A DNA stretch of 46,811 nucleotides from Helicobacteraceae bacterium (GCA_031275395.1 JAISOU010000050.1:1-46811); one strand, 5' to 3'. Shown: positions 33,071-42,499, numbered from the stretch's first letter. The notes: generated by a model from the letters alone, not told the origin. Numbers and translations: made by a program.

Positions 33071-34063
33071 TCAAAACCTGCTAACGCTAATTGAAATCGC
33101 GCTCCATACGTCGCCTTCCAGTAGCGCGATCAGCTCTTCGAGGCTATCTCCGCGTCCCGATTGCAACGCATACGCGCCTGTTTGCTCAAAACGAGAGAGC
33201 GCAAGCGGTTTTTGCGAATAGATCGCGATATAAAAATCTTTCGCAAACTCTTTGCCGTTTGTAGAGGCTACTAAATCTAGCGTCGGATCGATACTTTGCG
33301 GAATTGTTACGCGCTTAAACGCTTTTAGCGCCAAGTTGCCCGCCATTAACGCCGTTTGACCGCTATCGTATAGATTAAAAAGCGATACAAATCCGTCGGA
33401 TTCCGCCGTCAAATATAAATAAAAAGATTCTCCCTCTTTTAAGCGCTCTTTACTCGCGCTAATCGTTATTCGCGGATCGATTCTTTCGGGATACAACCGC
33501 TCTAAACTTTCCTCGTTCCACGCCAAAACGGCGCTGTTTGTTCCTACTAGCCAAACGCCGTTTTGAATATATACCTTTAGCGCTATATCGCACCCTAAAA
33601 TCTCTTTTAATCGCTGTCCCGTAAAAGAGGCGTTTAGAAAGCCGCTTTCTTGCGCGCATTTTGGCTTGCCGATCTTTTCGGTTAAACGCTCTTCAAACGG
33701 ACGAATATCATAACTAAGAGCCGCGAAAAAACGCTCGCCTACCGACGTTTCATAAATCGTTTCTACGCCGCTTAACTTCGTTTCGCTATAAACGCTCAGA
33801 TTTCTTGTCGCGCTTTGTTCGTAACTATTGCGATCGAGCGTCGTTTGTTCTAAAAACTCCGATTTTACCTGCGCTTTTAGCGTATTGGATATTTGCGCCA
33901 GCGCCGCGTTTCTCGCCGATTGCGTATCCGCGCCTTCCCCGTAACCCACGACGATATATTGACTGGTCGAAGGTTTGCCAAACCACGCGGGTTTGACCTG
34001 TTTTTGTTTTTCGCCGCAACCCAAAAGCAAAACCGCGCATATCACAAACGACGCAATCCTCAT
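33071..34063 (-). CDS. LPP20/DUF4384-type lipoprotein, partner of the caspase lipoprotein
   Basis: The product has 330 residues with a lipobox (AVLLLGC, Cys at 16). Residues of about 25-120 resemble LPP20-like lipoproteins (PAWFGKPSTSQYIVVGYGEG, then SARNAALAQISNTLKAQVKS). The C-terminal half has the DUF4384 pattern (LKEGESFYLYLTAESDGFVS, LFNLYDSGQTALM). DUF4384 is often joined to caspase-like domains in bacteria. Here it is a separate gene whose ATG overlaps the stop of the WD40-caspase gene by 4 nt, implying a complex or shared task at the envelope. The process is not known. Confidence 0.75.
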   Translation of the reverse strand: MRIASFVICAVLLLGCGEKQKQVKPAWFGKPSTSQYIVVGYGEGADTQSARNAALAQISNTLKAQVKSEFLEQTTLDRNSYEQSATRNLSVYSETKLSGVETIYETSVGERFFAALSYDIRPFEERLTEKIGKPKCAQESGFLNASFTGQRLKEILGCDIALKVYIQNGVWLVGTNSAVLAWNEESLERLYPERIDPRITISASKERLKEGESFYLYLTAESDGFVSLFNLYDSGQTALMAGNLALKAFKRVTIPQSIDPTLDLVASTNGKEFAKDFYIAIYSQKPLALSRFEQTGAYALQSGRGDSLEELIALLEGDVWSAISISVSRF

Positions 34064-36228
34064 AGCTCTAACTTATTATTACCTTCGATCGTAGGTTCTT
34101 GAAGATATATGTCGCCTTTTTGCCACGATACCTTTTTCACCTCCGAAGCGGTCTTTTTATAGAGTAGATCGAGATCGAGTTTGTCGTTTTCCAATAGCGA
34201 TCGCGTCAAATAATAGGTAAATAATCTATGCGGTTTTTGAGGGTGCGCGGAGCTAAATTGCGCGCTTGTTCCCGCCGTAATCACCGCCATTTTACTACGA
34301 TCGAATTCGGGGCGCTTGATTTTGAATAATCCCGCCGCCACGCCTTTGAAGTTTGATATATTATCGGTGCGTCCGCTAAAGCAGCTATCCACAAAAGCTA
34401 TTACCTGTTTTGCCCCGCTGTTAGACAGGCGGTTATATACCTCCGTAGCCATTAGATTTTGCTCTTTTGTTACGTAATCGACAACCTTATCTTTGGGCAA
34501 AAAATACGCCTCGCCGCCGCTTGGATTTGGTATTCCGTGTCCCGAATAGTAAAAGTAGATAGAATCGCCTTTTTGCACGTTTGCCAAAAAGCGTTTTAAG
34601 TGATCGTCAAATACGGAAGCGGTGGCGCGATCGTCGATAAACGAATAGGTATGGCGATCGTCTATTCCGAGCTTTTTTTGCGCCGCTTTTACAAACGCTT
34701 CGGCGCTGTTTTTTGCGTAGATCACATCGTCCGTTTCGTCGTAATGTTCTACCGCTACGACAAAGAGCCATTTTTTGGGATCGATCGGCGCTTGTTTTGC
34801 CTGTGCTATTAACGGCGAGAGATCGTCCTGTTCGTCTCCTTGAAAGCGCAACGCTTTTACCGCGAAGCGATCGATTAGATTTGGATTTTGCAAAACGGGA
34901 GCGTCAAAGTTGATCTTTTCGTCTTTTAGCGCGACCTTGATCGGCTCGCTCTTGAAATTGCTTCTGCTTACGGAAGCGACGGCTTCGCTAAAAGACCCAT
35001 AGCGCAACCGTATATCCGAAAGCTCCATCGCGTCGTTTTTGATCGCAAATGTTACCAGCGCTTCGACCTCGTCTAACCGATTAAACATATCTTGCGCCTC
35101 TTTTGGGGCAATTGCAAACTCTACTCTTTGTTCAAAGCCGCCGCGATCGGCGTAAAGCGTAACGTAGGCGATCCGCCTTTCCGCGTCATAAATAAAATCG
35201 CGCAGAGCGGGATCGCCAAACTCTTTTGCCATCTCTTCGCTCAATAAAGCTTCGCGTAGTTGCGGTAGCGTTTGTATATATGTTTGGCGTTCAAGATTGC
35301 GCGCTTCGACCGCTTTGCGGTAGCGCTCTTGAACCTGCTCGATCTGTTTTTCTCGCTCTGCCGCCGCCCTGTCGATACGCTCTTGAAACTCGGCTTTGGT
35401 TTCAAATTGGCTTTTTGTAAGAACGGGCGCTTCGGGGAGGCTAGGCGGGGGAATATCTGTAAGAGCGGCGTAACCCGTCCTGAGCCGATCCTGTACATTT
35501 TTAGCGATTAGCGCCATTTTATCGCCCGTCTGCGTACTCCACAACTTGACGGTTTTATCGGCGTTCCCCGAAAGAGCGTATCTGCCGTCATCGCTAAAAG
35601 CGACGGAATTAACAAATGAGCTATGCCCCGTAAATTGGCGAATCTCCTTGCCCGTATTGATATCCCAAAGCCTAACGGTTTTATCGCCGCTTCCCGAAAG
35701 AACGTATCTGCCGTCATCGCTAAAAGCGACGGAATTAACCCAGTCGCTATGCCCCGTAAATCGGCGAATCTCATTACCCGTATTGATATCCCAAAGCCTA
35801 ACGGTTTGATCGTCGCTTCCCGAAAGGGCGTATCTGCCGTCATCGCTAAAAGCGACGGAACGAACCCAGTTGCTATGCCCCGTAAATTGGCGAATCTCCT
35901 TGCCCGTATTGATATCCCATAGCCTAACGGTTTTATCGCGGCTTCCCGAAAGAACGTATCTGCCGTCATCGCTAAAAGCGACGGAATGAACCCGGTCGCT
36001 ATGCCCCGTAAAAGTTTGCAAAGCGGGCGTATCGGTAGGATTATATACGTCGTAATTCTGACGCTCCCAAACGACCTTATTTTGAGCGGGTTTATTCGGA
36101 TCTATCCGCTTAGCGACGGCGCTTTGATTAGTCTGTCCAACGTCGATACCCGCAGGTCTTGTCGTAGCGCAACCCAAAAACGCCGCCGCGCAACCGATCC
36201 ATAAAAACGTCTTTATAGCTTTTGCCAT
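34060..36228 (-). CDS. Envelope lipoprotein with WD40 repeats and caspase-like peptidase domain
   Basis: The product has 722 residues. The lipobox (AAFLGC) places Cys at 20. Four 42-residue WD40 repeats cover about 69-237 (FTGHSDWVNSVAF, LSGSGDKTVRLWDINTG) and are nearly identical. A coiled coil (about 270-320) follows, then a middle domain (about 325-435) shared with the WD40 lipoprotein at 28,316. A caspase/C14-like domain (about 485-715) has the catalytic dyad His564 in YYSGHGIP and Cys616 in FVDSCFSG, both intact. Four blades are too few for a closed propeller unless subunits pair. A membrane-anchored, exported caspase is unusual since bacterial caspases are normally cytosolic. It is in an operon with the DUF4384 lipoprotein. 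Confidence 0.85.
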   Translation of the reverse strand: MAKAIKTFLWIGCAAAFLGCATTRPAGIDVGQTNQSAVAKRIDPNKPAQNKVVWERQNYDVYNPTDTPALQTFTGHSDRVHSVAFSDDGRYVLSGSRDKTVRLWDINTGKEIRQFTGHSNWVRSVAFSDDGRYALSGSDDQTVRLWDINTGNEIRRFTGHSDWVNSVAFSDDGRYVLSGSGDKTVRLWDINTGKEIRQFTGHSSFVNSVAFSDDGRYALSGNADKTVKLWSTQTGDKMALIAKNVQDRLRTGYAALTDIPPPSLPEAPVLTKSQFETKAEFQERIDRAAAEREKQIEQVQERYRKAVEARNLERQTYIQTLPQLREALLSEEMAKEFGDPALRDFIYDAERRIAYVTLYADRGGFEQRVEFAIAPKEAQDMFNRLDEVEALVTFAIKNDAMELSDIRLRYGSFSEAVASVSRSNFKSEPIKVALKDEKINFDAPVLQNPNLIDRFAVKALRFQGDEQDDLSPLIAQAKQAPIDPKKWLFVVAVEHYDETDDVIYAKNSAEAFVKAAQKKLGIDDRHTYSFIDDRATASVFDDHLKRFLANVQKGDSIYFYYSGHGIPNPSGGEAYFLPKDKVVDYVTKEQNLMATEVYNRLSNSGAKQVIAFVDSCFSGRTDNISNFKGVAAGLFKIKRPEFDRSKMAVITAGTSAQFSSAHPQKPHRLFTYYLTRSLLENDKLDLDLLYKKTASEVKKVSWQKGDIYLQEPTIEGNNKLEL
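35546..36014 (-). repeat. 126-bp tandem repeats inside the WD40-caspase gene
   Basis: The block GCCGTCATCGCTAAAAGCGA recurs at 35,584, 35,710, 35,836 and 35,962, exactly 126 bp apart. This equals one 42-residue WD40 unit. Identity at the DNA level, including silent sites, implies recent duplication or gene conversion, so repeat number may vary between strains. Confidence 0.9.
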
Positions 36229-36320
36229 AGCCGCTCCTTATTAACAAAGCTTATTTCTAAATGCGAATCATACTACGTCTTTGACTACAATCCGCCCCAA
36301 ATTGGATCGTCGCATTCAGA

Positions 36321-36400
36321 AAACTATCTTAAAACAAAGCAAAGCCTACAACCGCCGTTATTCCTGCGCAAGTCTGTTATTTCATTGCGTAGGAATGACG
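36321..36400. repeat. REP-family copy with imperfect hairpin
   Basis: CCTACAACCGCCGTTATTCC at 36,345 resembles the start of the window (CCTACAAACGCCGTCATTCC). Arms at 36,356-36,370 and 36,386-36,400 form an imperfect inverted repeat around ATTCCTGCGCA and TGCGTAGGAAT. It is a third member of the dispersed repeat family. Confidence 0.65.
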
Positions 36401-36422
36401 ATCGGACTTAAAGCGAGAGCGG

Positions 36423-37862
36423 CTAATTTAACTTTTCTTTTTTTGCCCTACGCCTGTTTCTGGCAAATCGCTCAAAGTAGAGCATATAGCCCGTAATGGC
36501 AAACAGCGCCATAGCCAAACTTGAAACGCAAAATAGCGTTAGTCCTACGACTCCGAAAAAATCGCCGCTATGCAAAGGAAAGATACTGCTTATAAACTTC
36601 TCGCCAAGCGTTTTATCGTCGTATTTGGTATGTTTGACGATTTCGTCCTTTTCAACGTCTATTTGAAGCTGGTTAGACGCTCTGCTATGAGCCGGTTTAA
36701 GGGCGTAATAGCTAACGTTCAAAACCTTGCTTGCGCGTTGAGGAAGCGAAATAGTAACGGTAGAGTAATCGCTACCGATCTCTTTTTTGAACAGATCAAA
36801 AGCTTTCGCCGCCGCCAGATAATCCGCGTTTGTCTGCGCCCCCTCGTTTGCTCTTGAAGGAGCGTTATTAGCGACTTCGATCGAAGCGTTTTCGCCTCCT
36901 CGTCCGACGTTCTCTCTTCCGCTTGCGGTTCTTGCCGCGCTTTCTCTCTCGCCCGACGTTCTTATAACGTTCTCTCTTCCGCCTGTTTCCCTCTGATTTG
37001 CCGCGATTGGCGTTCTAGCGGAGTTTTCCCCGCCGATCGTCCGCGTTTGATTCGCCTCGTTTGGCGCTCCTCCCGCAGGGTTGCCCGTCGCCATCGTTCT
37101 TGGCGCGGGAGGCTCTACGCCGGCTAGCCAATAAAGCCCCGTTCTATACCAACCGTAAGACCACCAAAGCCCCGTAAAAGACATAAAAAGAACAAAGATC
37201 AGCGTCCATACTCCAAAAGCCGAGTGCAACCTATAAAGAAATATCCTTCCCTTCTGTTTAAAATCGACCTTTAGAGAGGTTAAAAACTTATTCCTCATAA
37301 ACGGAAAATAGATATAAAGCCCCGAAAGCGACAAAATTATCAACGCCACAGTAGCGATAGCGACGGTCTGTTTTCCCCAGCCGCTCGCCGCGTCGCCTAG
37401 CCATCTGTGCCATCTAACCATAAGAGCGAAAAACTCTTCGCCTTTCATCTCGGCGTCCATAACCTCGCCGCTATATTGATTGATATAGCGCATTCTGCCC
37501 CGCATATTAGTCGAGTTTGCGTCGCTCGCGCTAAATCTTACGGTCTTATCGGGCGACGCGTCAAGCGTGATGGAGTTTATACGCGACATTGGCAGAGCCG
37601 CGTTCGCCTTTTCTAAAATCTCGCTTACGCCGAGCGACTCTCGTCCGTTCGATTCGACATAGACGATCTCTTTGTTGAGCAAGCCTGTTATCTCGCTCCT
37701 AAAAGAAAGAGCCGCGCCCGTAACGCCGACGATGGCGATAATTACGCCAAAAACCGCGCCTAAAAACCAGTGTATCTGGAACCAAAAGCCCTTTTTCGCA
37801 AATCCGCCTTGAACGATCGCTAAGAGCCTGTGAGGGTAATACCAAAAATCCTTCCACTTCAT
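36423..37862 (-). CDS. PepSY-domain inner-membrane protein
   Basis: The product has 479 residues. It has an N-terminal helix at about 28-52 (WFLGAVFGVIIAIVGVTGAALSF) with a PepSY domain behind it, two further helices near 165-190 and 210-230 (YRLHSAFGVWTLIFVLFMSFTGLWW), and a last helix near 435-460. This is the PepSY_TM plan of iron- or siderophore-linked reductase-type proteins. Between the third helix and the second PepSY region is a low-complexity insert (about 250-330) rich in Gly, Arg, Glu and Asn (repeated GRENV, GGENS). The insert is unusual for the family. A neighbouring receptor gene is not evident. Confidence 0.75.
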   Translation of the reverse strand: MKWKDFWYYPHRLLAIVQGGFAKKGFWFQIHWFLGAVFGVIIAIVGVTGAALSFRSEITGLLNKEIVYVESNGRESLGVSEILEKANAALPMSRINSITLDASPDKTVRFSASDANSTNMRGRMRYINQYSGEVMDAEMKGEEFFALMVRWHRWLGDAASGWGKQTVAIATVALIILSLSGLYIYFPFMRNKFLTSLKVDFKQKGRIFLYRLHSAFGVWTLIFVLFMSFTGLWWSYGWYRTGLYWLAGVEPPAPRTMATGNPAGGAPNEANQTRTIGGENSARTPIAANQRETGGRENVIRTSGERESAARTASGRENVGRGGENASIEVANNAPSRANEGAQTNADYLAAAKAFDLFKKEIGSDYSTVTISLPQRASKVLNVSYYALKPAHSRASNQLQIDVEKDEIVKHTKYDDKTLGEKFISSIFPLHSGDFFGVVGLTLFCVSSLAMALFAITGYMLYFERFARNRRRAKKEKLN

Positions 37863-38049
37863 ACCTTTTCCTACTTTCCTGAACTTAATTCGCGTTGCAA
37901 TCGTAGCAAAAATTATGATTATAATAATCGCAAAGCGCCATATAAAGCGCGATTTTCGGGTCGCTCACGCATGATTTTAGCGTAAATAACGAATTACTAT
38001 GAAGCGTTTTCGGGAGGTTTTTCGTTTCGCGCTCTACCGCGAGCGCGTT

Positions 38050-39757
38050 TTAAGGTCTTTGCAGGGTTATCGATTCAGCCGCTTTCAATTCGTCTATGGA
38101 AACGGCGTAGTCCTTCCAGCCGCTTGCTTTGAAAGTATAATCCTTATAATCCTCGCTTAATGGTTCGCCCGATACGCCGCCGTCTTGACTATCCCTCCCC
38201 CATTTGTAATGTCGCGTATTCAAAAGATCGAATGTCGAGACTCCGTTTTCGTCCGTTGTCAGGTCTTGCGTATTGCCGTCCGGATATTTACCCTGATCGT
38301 TTGATTCGCGACTGGTTGAGCGCCGCCGTTAAAGGTCGGCGTTTTCTCTATGCCGTAAAAATCTCCATTTTACCGCTACTTCCGTAGAAATACGGCGTAT
38401 CCAGTTCCTCTTGGGTAACGCCGATCAGCTTTGTGTCGATCAGGCGGTTTTTCATCGAATTAAGATACCAAAAACCGATACGGACGGGAGCGTAAAACTT
38501 ATGCTCGGAGTCGTGCGGTATCTTTTCTAAAGTCGTGCGGTAGAATCTAGCGCCGTTAGCTATGCCGTAACCTTCGCCCAACGTTATATGATTCACGTTA
38601 GTTATAAGATGGTTGTCTTCAAATAGTAGCGACGTTGGCGCTTCTTCGGAAGGAATATCAAGAGGCTGTCCGTTTACGCTCACGGGCGTAACCGCGTTTT
38701 CTACGTTTCCGTTATAAAAATCTCCGGCGTGTTTGCCGTAATTCGGATCGAAATTCTCGGGCATCGCCTCGACCTTTACGATATTATCTCTATAAACGAT
38801 GTTCTGGCTCTTAACGCCGTTTATCGTCCAAATGCCGCGAGCAAAAGAGCAATGATCTTCGGCTTTCAACGCTATGGTATTGCGCTCGAAACACAAATTT
38901 TTTAAGCCGCCGCCATAATCCGTAACGCGCATACCCGCCACGCTCGATTTGCGCTCGTATTCCTCAAAACGTTTTTCGGGAGAGAAGCAGCGCATGATAA
39001 AGTTATCGGCTACGCGGATATTATTTCCCCAACCTATTCCTATGGGGCTATCGCCCATACCGAAAATTTTGTTATTCGTTATTACGGCGTTATCCCCAAC
39101 TCCTATAACAAAACTATTGACGGCAAAAGAATCGACGTAGAGTTCGTTATCATGCACAAAAAAGCTGCAAGACTCCGAATAACACGTTCTTTGGTCTATG
39201 CCTCGCTGGCGGATACGGCGAAATGAGTTATAGGCGACTTCCGTGTTTGGGCTAGGGGTAGCTTCCAAAGCGCGAACCGCTCCATGCCGATCGGCGGCGA
39301 CGCTTCCTCGATCGTATAGTATGTTGTGATGGGTTTGTCCATAGCCGACTAACATACCGGAAGTTTGATCGCCGTAATAATCTACGGTAACGCCGGCGAC
39401 TTCGTCGTCAGAGAGGTGTGTGTCTATATAAAGAGGGCTAAGCGAGGGCGAACCTTTGTTTGGAGCGAAGCTTTCCAACCTGTAATTGAAGAAATATGGG
39501 TATATTTCTTTTGGCGAAGGCGGCGGCGAAATAGGTTGCGGCAACGGGAACGCGAGCGTTTAAGTCGCCGTAAAAAAGGCGATATTATTGCCGCCGCTTA
39601 TTGCGTTGTCGAAAGCCGAAAAAATAGAGGAGGAAGAAATGCTTGGAGGAGGGGCGCTATTATCGCCGCTTCCCTTATTACCGCAGGACGTTAAAAAGAT
39701 AAAGCCCAGAACTATAAAACCAAACGTCGTAAAACCAAACCATATAGTAGCTCTCAT
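38050..39757 (-). pseudogene. Decayed right-handed beta-helix lipoprotein
   Basis: Starts MRATIWFGFTTFG, with a lipobox (FIFLTSC) and a Ser-rich linker, then an in-frame TAA at 39,560-39,562. The same frame resumes at once and runs 400 residues (NNKIFGMGDSPIGIGWGNNI, FERNTIALKAEDHCSF, LLFEDNHLITNVNHI). Its repeated N.I motifs suggest a beta-helix of the pectate-lyase or surface-glycan type. Near 38,357 and 38,300 two single-base losses shift the frame, after which about 75 more residues continue (KYPDGNTQDLTTDENGV, KASGWKDYAVSIDEL) to a stop at 38,050. Three lesions argue for a true pseudogene over a single sequencing error. The original substrate is unknown. Confidence 0.75.
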
Positions 39758-40036
39758 AACGATTGCCTCCTATTCTGAAAATTATACCGCTTTTTTTGCG
39801 AAGTGAGGCTTAAAAGATTACGATTTAATTAAAACGCGTATTAGTTAATTTTTAACTAAAGAATTATTTATAATTTTTTATATTAAGAATTGTAAATCAC
39901 TCTTTGGCGCGCAACGGTTTAGCCGCAAAGAGCGTTTATGCCTGATAAAAGCGAGAATAACGAGAGAATAGATGAATTGCCGTAGATAATCTTTTCGTTT
40001 ATGTATCCCGTATGAAACCCTTTTTTGCGACGGCGG
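39758..40036. other. AT-rich spacer upstream of the decayed lipoprotein
   Basis: This 279-bp stretch is markedly AT-rich at 39,820-39,900 and has no open frame of note. The AT-rich part may have held the promoter of the lipoprotein. A short inverted pair CTCTTTG and CAAAGAG is at about 39,900-39,931. Nothing else is supported. Confidence 0.4.
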
Positions 40037-40576
40037 TTAAAAATACATCGCGCGTTTAAGTTGCAAGGTCATCTCTTCGCCGATTAACCGCGTTACGAGC
40101 GTAAAGGCAAAATCCGCCGCCGTACCTGGCCCTTGCGAGGTGATCACCCCGTCGTCTTCGACGACTCTCGCGTTTTTGTAATTTCCCTCTATTCCTCCTT
40201 CGTAACCGCCGTAGCAGGTAAAGTCGCCGGAAATAACGCCCGCTTGCGCCAAAGCGATCGGCGCGGCGCAAATAGCGGCGATCAGCTTGCCTTTATCGCG
40301 CATTTTGCGGATCGTTTGTTGCGTAGGCGCGTCGGCGGATAGGCTCATCGCGTTTTCGTGTCCGCCCGCAAGAACGATCAGATCAAACTCTTCGCCTTCC
40401 GCGTCCTCTATCGTCGTTTCCGCGCCGATCGCTATGCCGTGAGCGCCTAAAATTTCGTAGCGCCCAAGCCCCGCGATCACAACCTCTACGCCGCCTCTTC
40501 GCAAAATATCTATGATCGTAACCGCCTCTATCTCTTCAAATCCGTTTGCAAGCGGCATAAGTGCTCTTTTACCCAT
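40037..40576 (-). CDS. DJ-1/PfpI family protein
   Basis: The product has 179 residues. It opens RALMPLANGFEEIEAVTIID with the conserved acidic residue, and the nucleophile elbow is AAICAAP (Cys at about 102). GPGTAADFAF closes the fold. The family includes YajL/DJ-1-type stress proteins and ThiJ-like enzymes, with proposed chaperone or deglycase activity that is still debated. Its start overlaps fliI by 8 nt, so it is co-translated with a flagellar gene, without an evident functional link. Confidence 0.85.
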   Translation of the reverse strand: MGKRALMPLANGFEEIEAVTIIDILRRGGVEVVIAGLGRYEILGAHGIAIGAETTIEDAEGEEFDLIVLAGGHENAMSLSADAPTQQTIRKMRDKGKLIAAICAAPIALAQAGVISGDFTCYGGYEGGIEGNYKNARVVEDDGVITSQGPGTAADFAFTLVTRLIGEEMTLQLKRAMYF

Positions 40577-41906
40577 TTTTTGCGCCTCCTTTTTGTCTAT
40601 CGGGATAGACGATCGCTATCATTTCGGCTATACGATCGTCGAAACTTTTCGTATCGGGTTCGTTTTGGGACATAAATTGCTCCAAAATCGGCCTAATTTT
40701 CAAAGCCGCGTCAAGCTCCTTGTCGCTTCCGGGCGTATAAGCGCCTATTCTAACCAACGTTTCGTTATCGCGCAGTAGCGACAAAATCCGCCGCGTCAAA
40801 CGCGCCGCCTCTTTATGATCGTCGTTTATCAAATTATACATTAAACGCGAAGCGGAAGAAAGAACGTCGATTGGCGGATACAAACCCTGATCGTTTAAGC
40901 GACGGCTTAAAACGATATGCCCGTCCAAGATCGACCGCGACTGATCGGCTATCGGATCGTTCATATCGTCGCCTTCGACAAGCACGGTGAAAAACGCCGT
41001 AATGCTCCCTTTACCCTTTTCCGCGCCAGCCCTCTCCATCAGTTGCGGCAGAAGGCTAAAGACGCTCGGCGGATAGCCTTTGCTTGTCGGCGGTTCGCCC
41101 AAAGCAAGCCCGATCTCTCTTTGCGCCATCGCAAAGCGCGTAACGCTGTCCATCATAAATAGCACGTCGTAGCCCAAATCTTTGAAATACTCCGCGACGC
41201 TCATCGCGGCAAACGCGCCGAACTTGCGCATAAGCGGGCTATCGTCGCTTGTCGCCGCGATCACGACCGTATCCGTCAGATCGCCGCGCAACGACTCCTC
41301 GATAAACTCCGGCACCTCGCGTCCGCGCTCGCCGATTAACGCTATGACTTTGATCGCGGCGCGGCTACCGCGCACGATCAAGCCCATCAGGGTCGATTTA
41401 CCCACGCCCGACCCTGCGAAAATCCCCGTTTTTTGTCCCTTGCCGATCGTTAAAAAAGAGTCGATCGAGCGGACGTTGGTTTCGAGAATCTCGCTGATCG
41501 CCCTGCGTTTCATAGGCACGATCGGCGCGCGCAACATCGGTCGCCATTCGCTAAAGGCGATCTCCTCTTTGCCGTCGATCGGCGCGCCGAAAGGATTTAA
41601 CGCCCGCCCAAGCATAGCTTTCCCGACGCCGATTCCCATACCTTGCTCTTGTTTGTAGATCGAATCGCCCGTTTTCAATCCCTCGACAAAGCCAAAGGGC
41701 GTAACGATAAATCGATTCTCTTCGATCGCCGTGATCATTCCGTAAGCGAGACTGTTGTGGCCTCCGCCTTCCACGCGCACCATATCGCCAATCCCAACTT
41801 TTAAGCCCGAACCGACAATATGCGTCGAGGTGATTTTAAGCGCGCGCCCAAACGGAACGCTAAGATTCGTCGATCTTAGACGATCGCGCAGTTGAGTTAG
41901 CGGCAT
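40569..41906 (-). CDS. fliI: Flagellum-specific export ATPase
   Basis: Hexameric ATPase at the flagellar export gate. The start is set at the ATG at 41,906 (MPLTQLRDRL), giving 445 residues, a normal length. An upstream extension of 52 residues lies inside folE and is not credible. Walker A is GSGVGKST (about 165-172), followed by LIGERGREV, DVLFMMDSVTRFA and GEPPTSKGYPPSVF, which are FliI signatures. It is placed between folE and the DJ-1 gene, all on the minus strand. Confidence 0.94.
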   Translation of the reverse strand: MPLTQLRDRLRSTNLSVPFGRALKITSTHIVGSGLKVGIGDMVRVEGGGHNSLAYGMITAIEENRFIVTPFGFVEGLKTGDSIYKQEQGMGIGVGKAMLGRALNPFGAPIDGKEEIAFSEWRPMLRAPIVPMKRRAISEILETNVRSIDSFLTIGKGQKTGIFAGSGVGKSTLMGLIVRGSRAAIKVIALIGERGREVPEFIEESLRGDLTDTVVIAATSDDSPLMRKFGAFAAMSVAEYFKDLGYDVLFMMDSVTRFAMAQREIGLALGEPPTSKGYPPSVFSLLPQLMERAGAEKGKGSITAFFTVLVEGDDMNDPIADQSRSILDGHIVLSRRLNDQGLYPPIDVLSSASRLMYNLINDDHKEAARLTRRILSLLRDNETLVRIGAYTPGSDKELDAALKIRPILEQFMSQNEPDTKSFDDRIAEMIAIVYPDRQKGGAKNG

Positions 41907-41923
41907 TTCAACTTTCCTTCCGC

Positions 41924-42499
41924 TTAAAACCGCTCTTTTGGAGCGGAACCGACAATGCTCATAAACTCCTCGCGCGTCTTTATGTCTTTCAAAAACGCGC
42001 CGCGCAGAGCCGACGTGGTCGTTACCGCGCCCTGCTTTTGAACGCCTCTCATCTCCATACAAAGGTGTCTGGCGGTGATCAAAACGGCTACGCCCTTTGG
42101 CTTGATCGTTTCCATAAACGCCTCCGCAATCTGCTCGGTAAGCCGCTCTTGAATCTGCAAACGGCGGGCAAAAATATCGATCATTCTTGGAATCTTGCTT
42201 AAACCGACAACCTTGCCGTTTGGGATATACGCCAAATTAGCCAACCCGAAAAAGGGCATAAGATGGTGTTCGCACAGCGAATAGAATCCTATATCCCGCG
42301 CCAAAACCATCTGCGAGCTTTGGCTTTCAAATAGCGCGTCGCCCAAAACTTGCGACGGATCTTGAAAATAACCCTCCGTCATCGCCGCGTAGGCTTTCGC
42401 CACGCGCTCCGGCGTTTTCAAAAGCCCCTCGCGGTTTGGCTCCTCGCCAATCTCGCTTATAATCGTTCTAACCGCGTTTTCAAAAATCGTATTGTTCAT
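41924..42499 (-). CDS. folE: GTP cyclohydrolase I
   Basis: Converts GTP to dihydroneopterin triphosphate, the first step to folate and pterins. The product has 191 residues. Zinc and active-site motifs are visible: [12 protein letters not shown] (about 76-87), [17 protein letters not shown], and [12 protein letters not shown] with the third zinc ligand. The length fits the bacterial type I enzyme. It ends 17 bp before fliI. Confidence 0.95.
   Translation of the reverse strand: MNNTIFENAVRTIISEIGEEPNREGLLKTPERVAKAYAAMTEGYFQDPSQVLGDALFESQSSQMVLARDIGFYSLCEHHLMPFFGLANLAYIPNGKVVGLSKIPRMIDIFARRLQIQERLTEQIAEAFMETIKPKGVAVLITARHLCMEMRGVQKQGAVTTTSALRGAFLKDIKTREEFMSIVGSAPKERF

Noticed and set aside
35508-35969. 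A 153-residue frame with internal repeats on the minus strand and similar plus-strand frames
   Set aside because: They are alternative readings of the 126-bp WD40 repeats; a repeat length divisible by three keeps every frame open.
35546-36014. Regular repeats suggesting a CRISPR array
   Set aside because: The 126-bp unit is fully coding, has no separate spacer class and translates to WD40 blades.
39544-39544. Independent start of the 398-residue beta-helix protein
   Set aside because: The start would be a TTG with no ribosome-binding site, and the upstream lipoprotein signal is in the same frame beyond one TAA.
41907-42062. N-terminal extension of FliI by 52 residues
   Set aside because: It lies inside folE, is Arg-rich and unlike FliI, and the ATG at 41,906 gives a normal protein.
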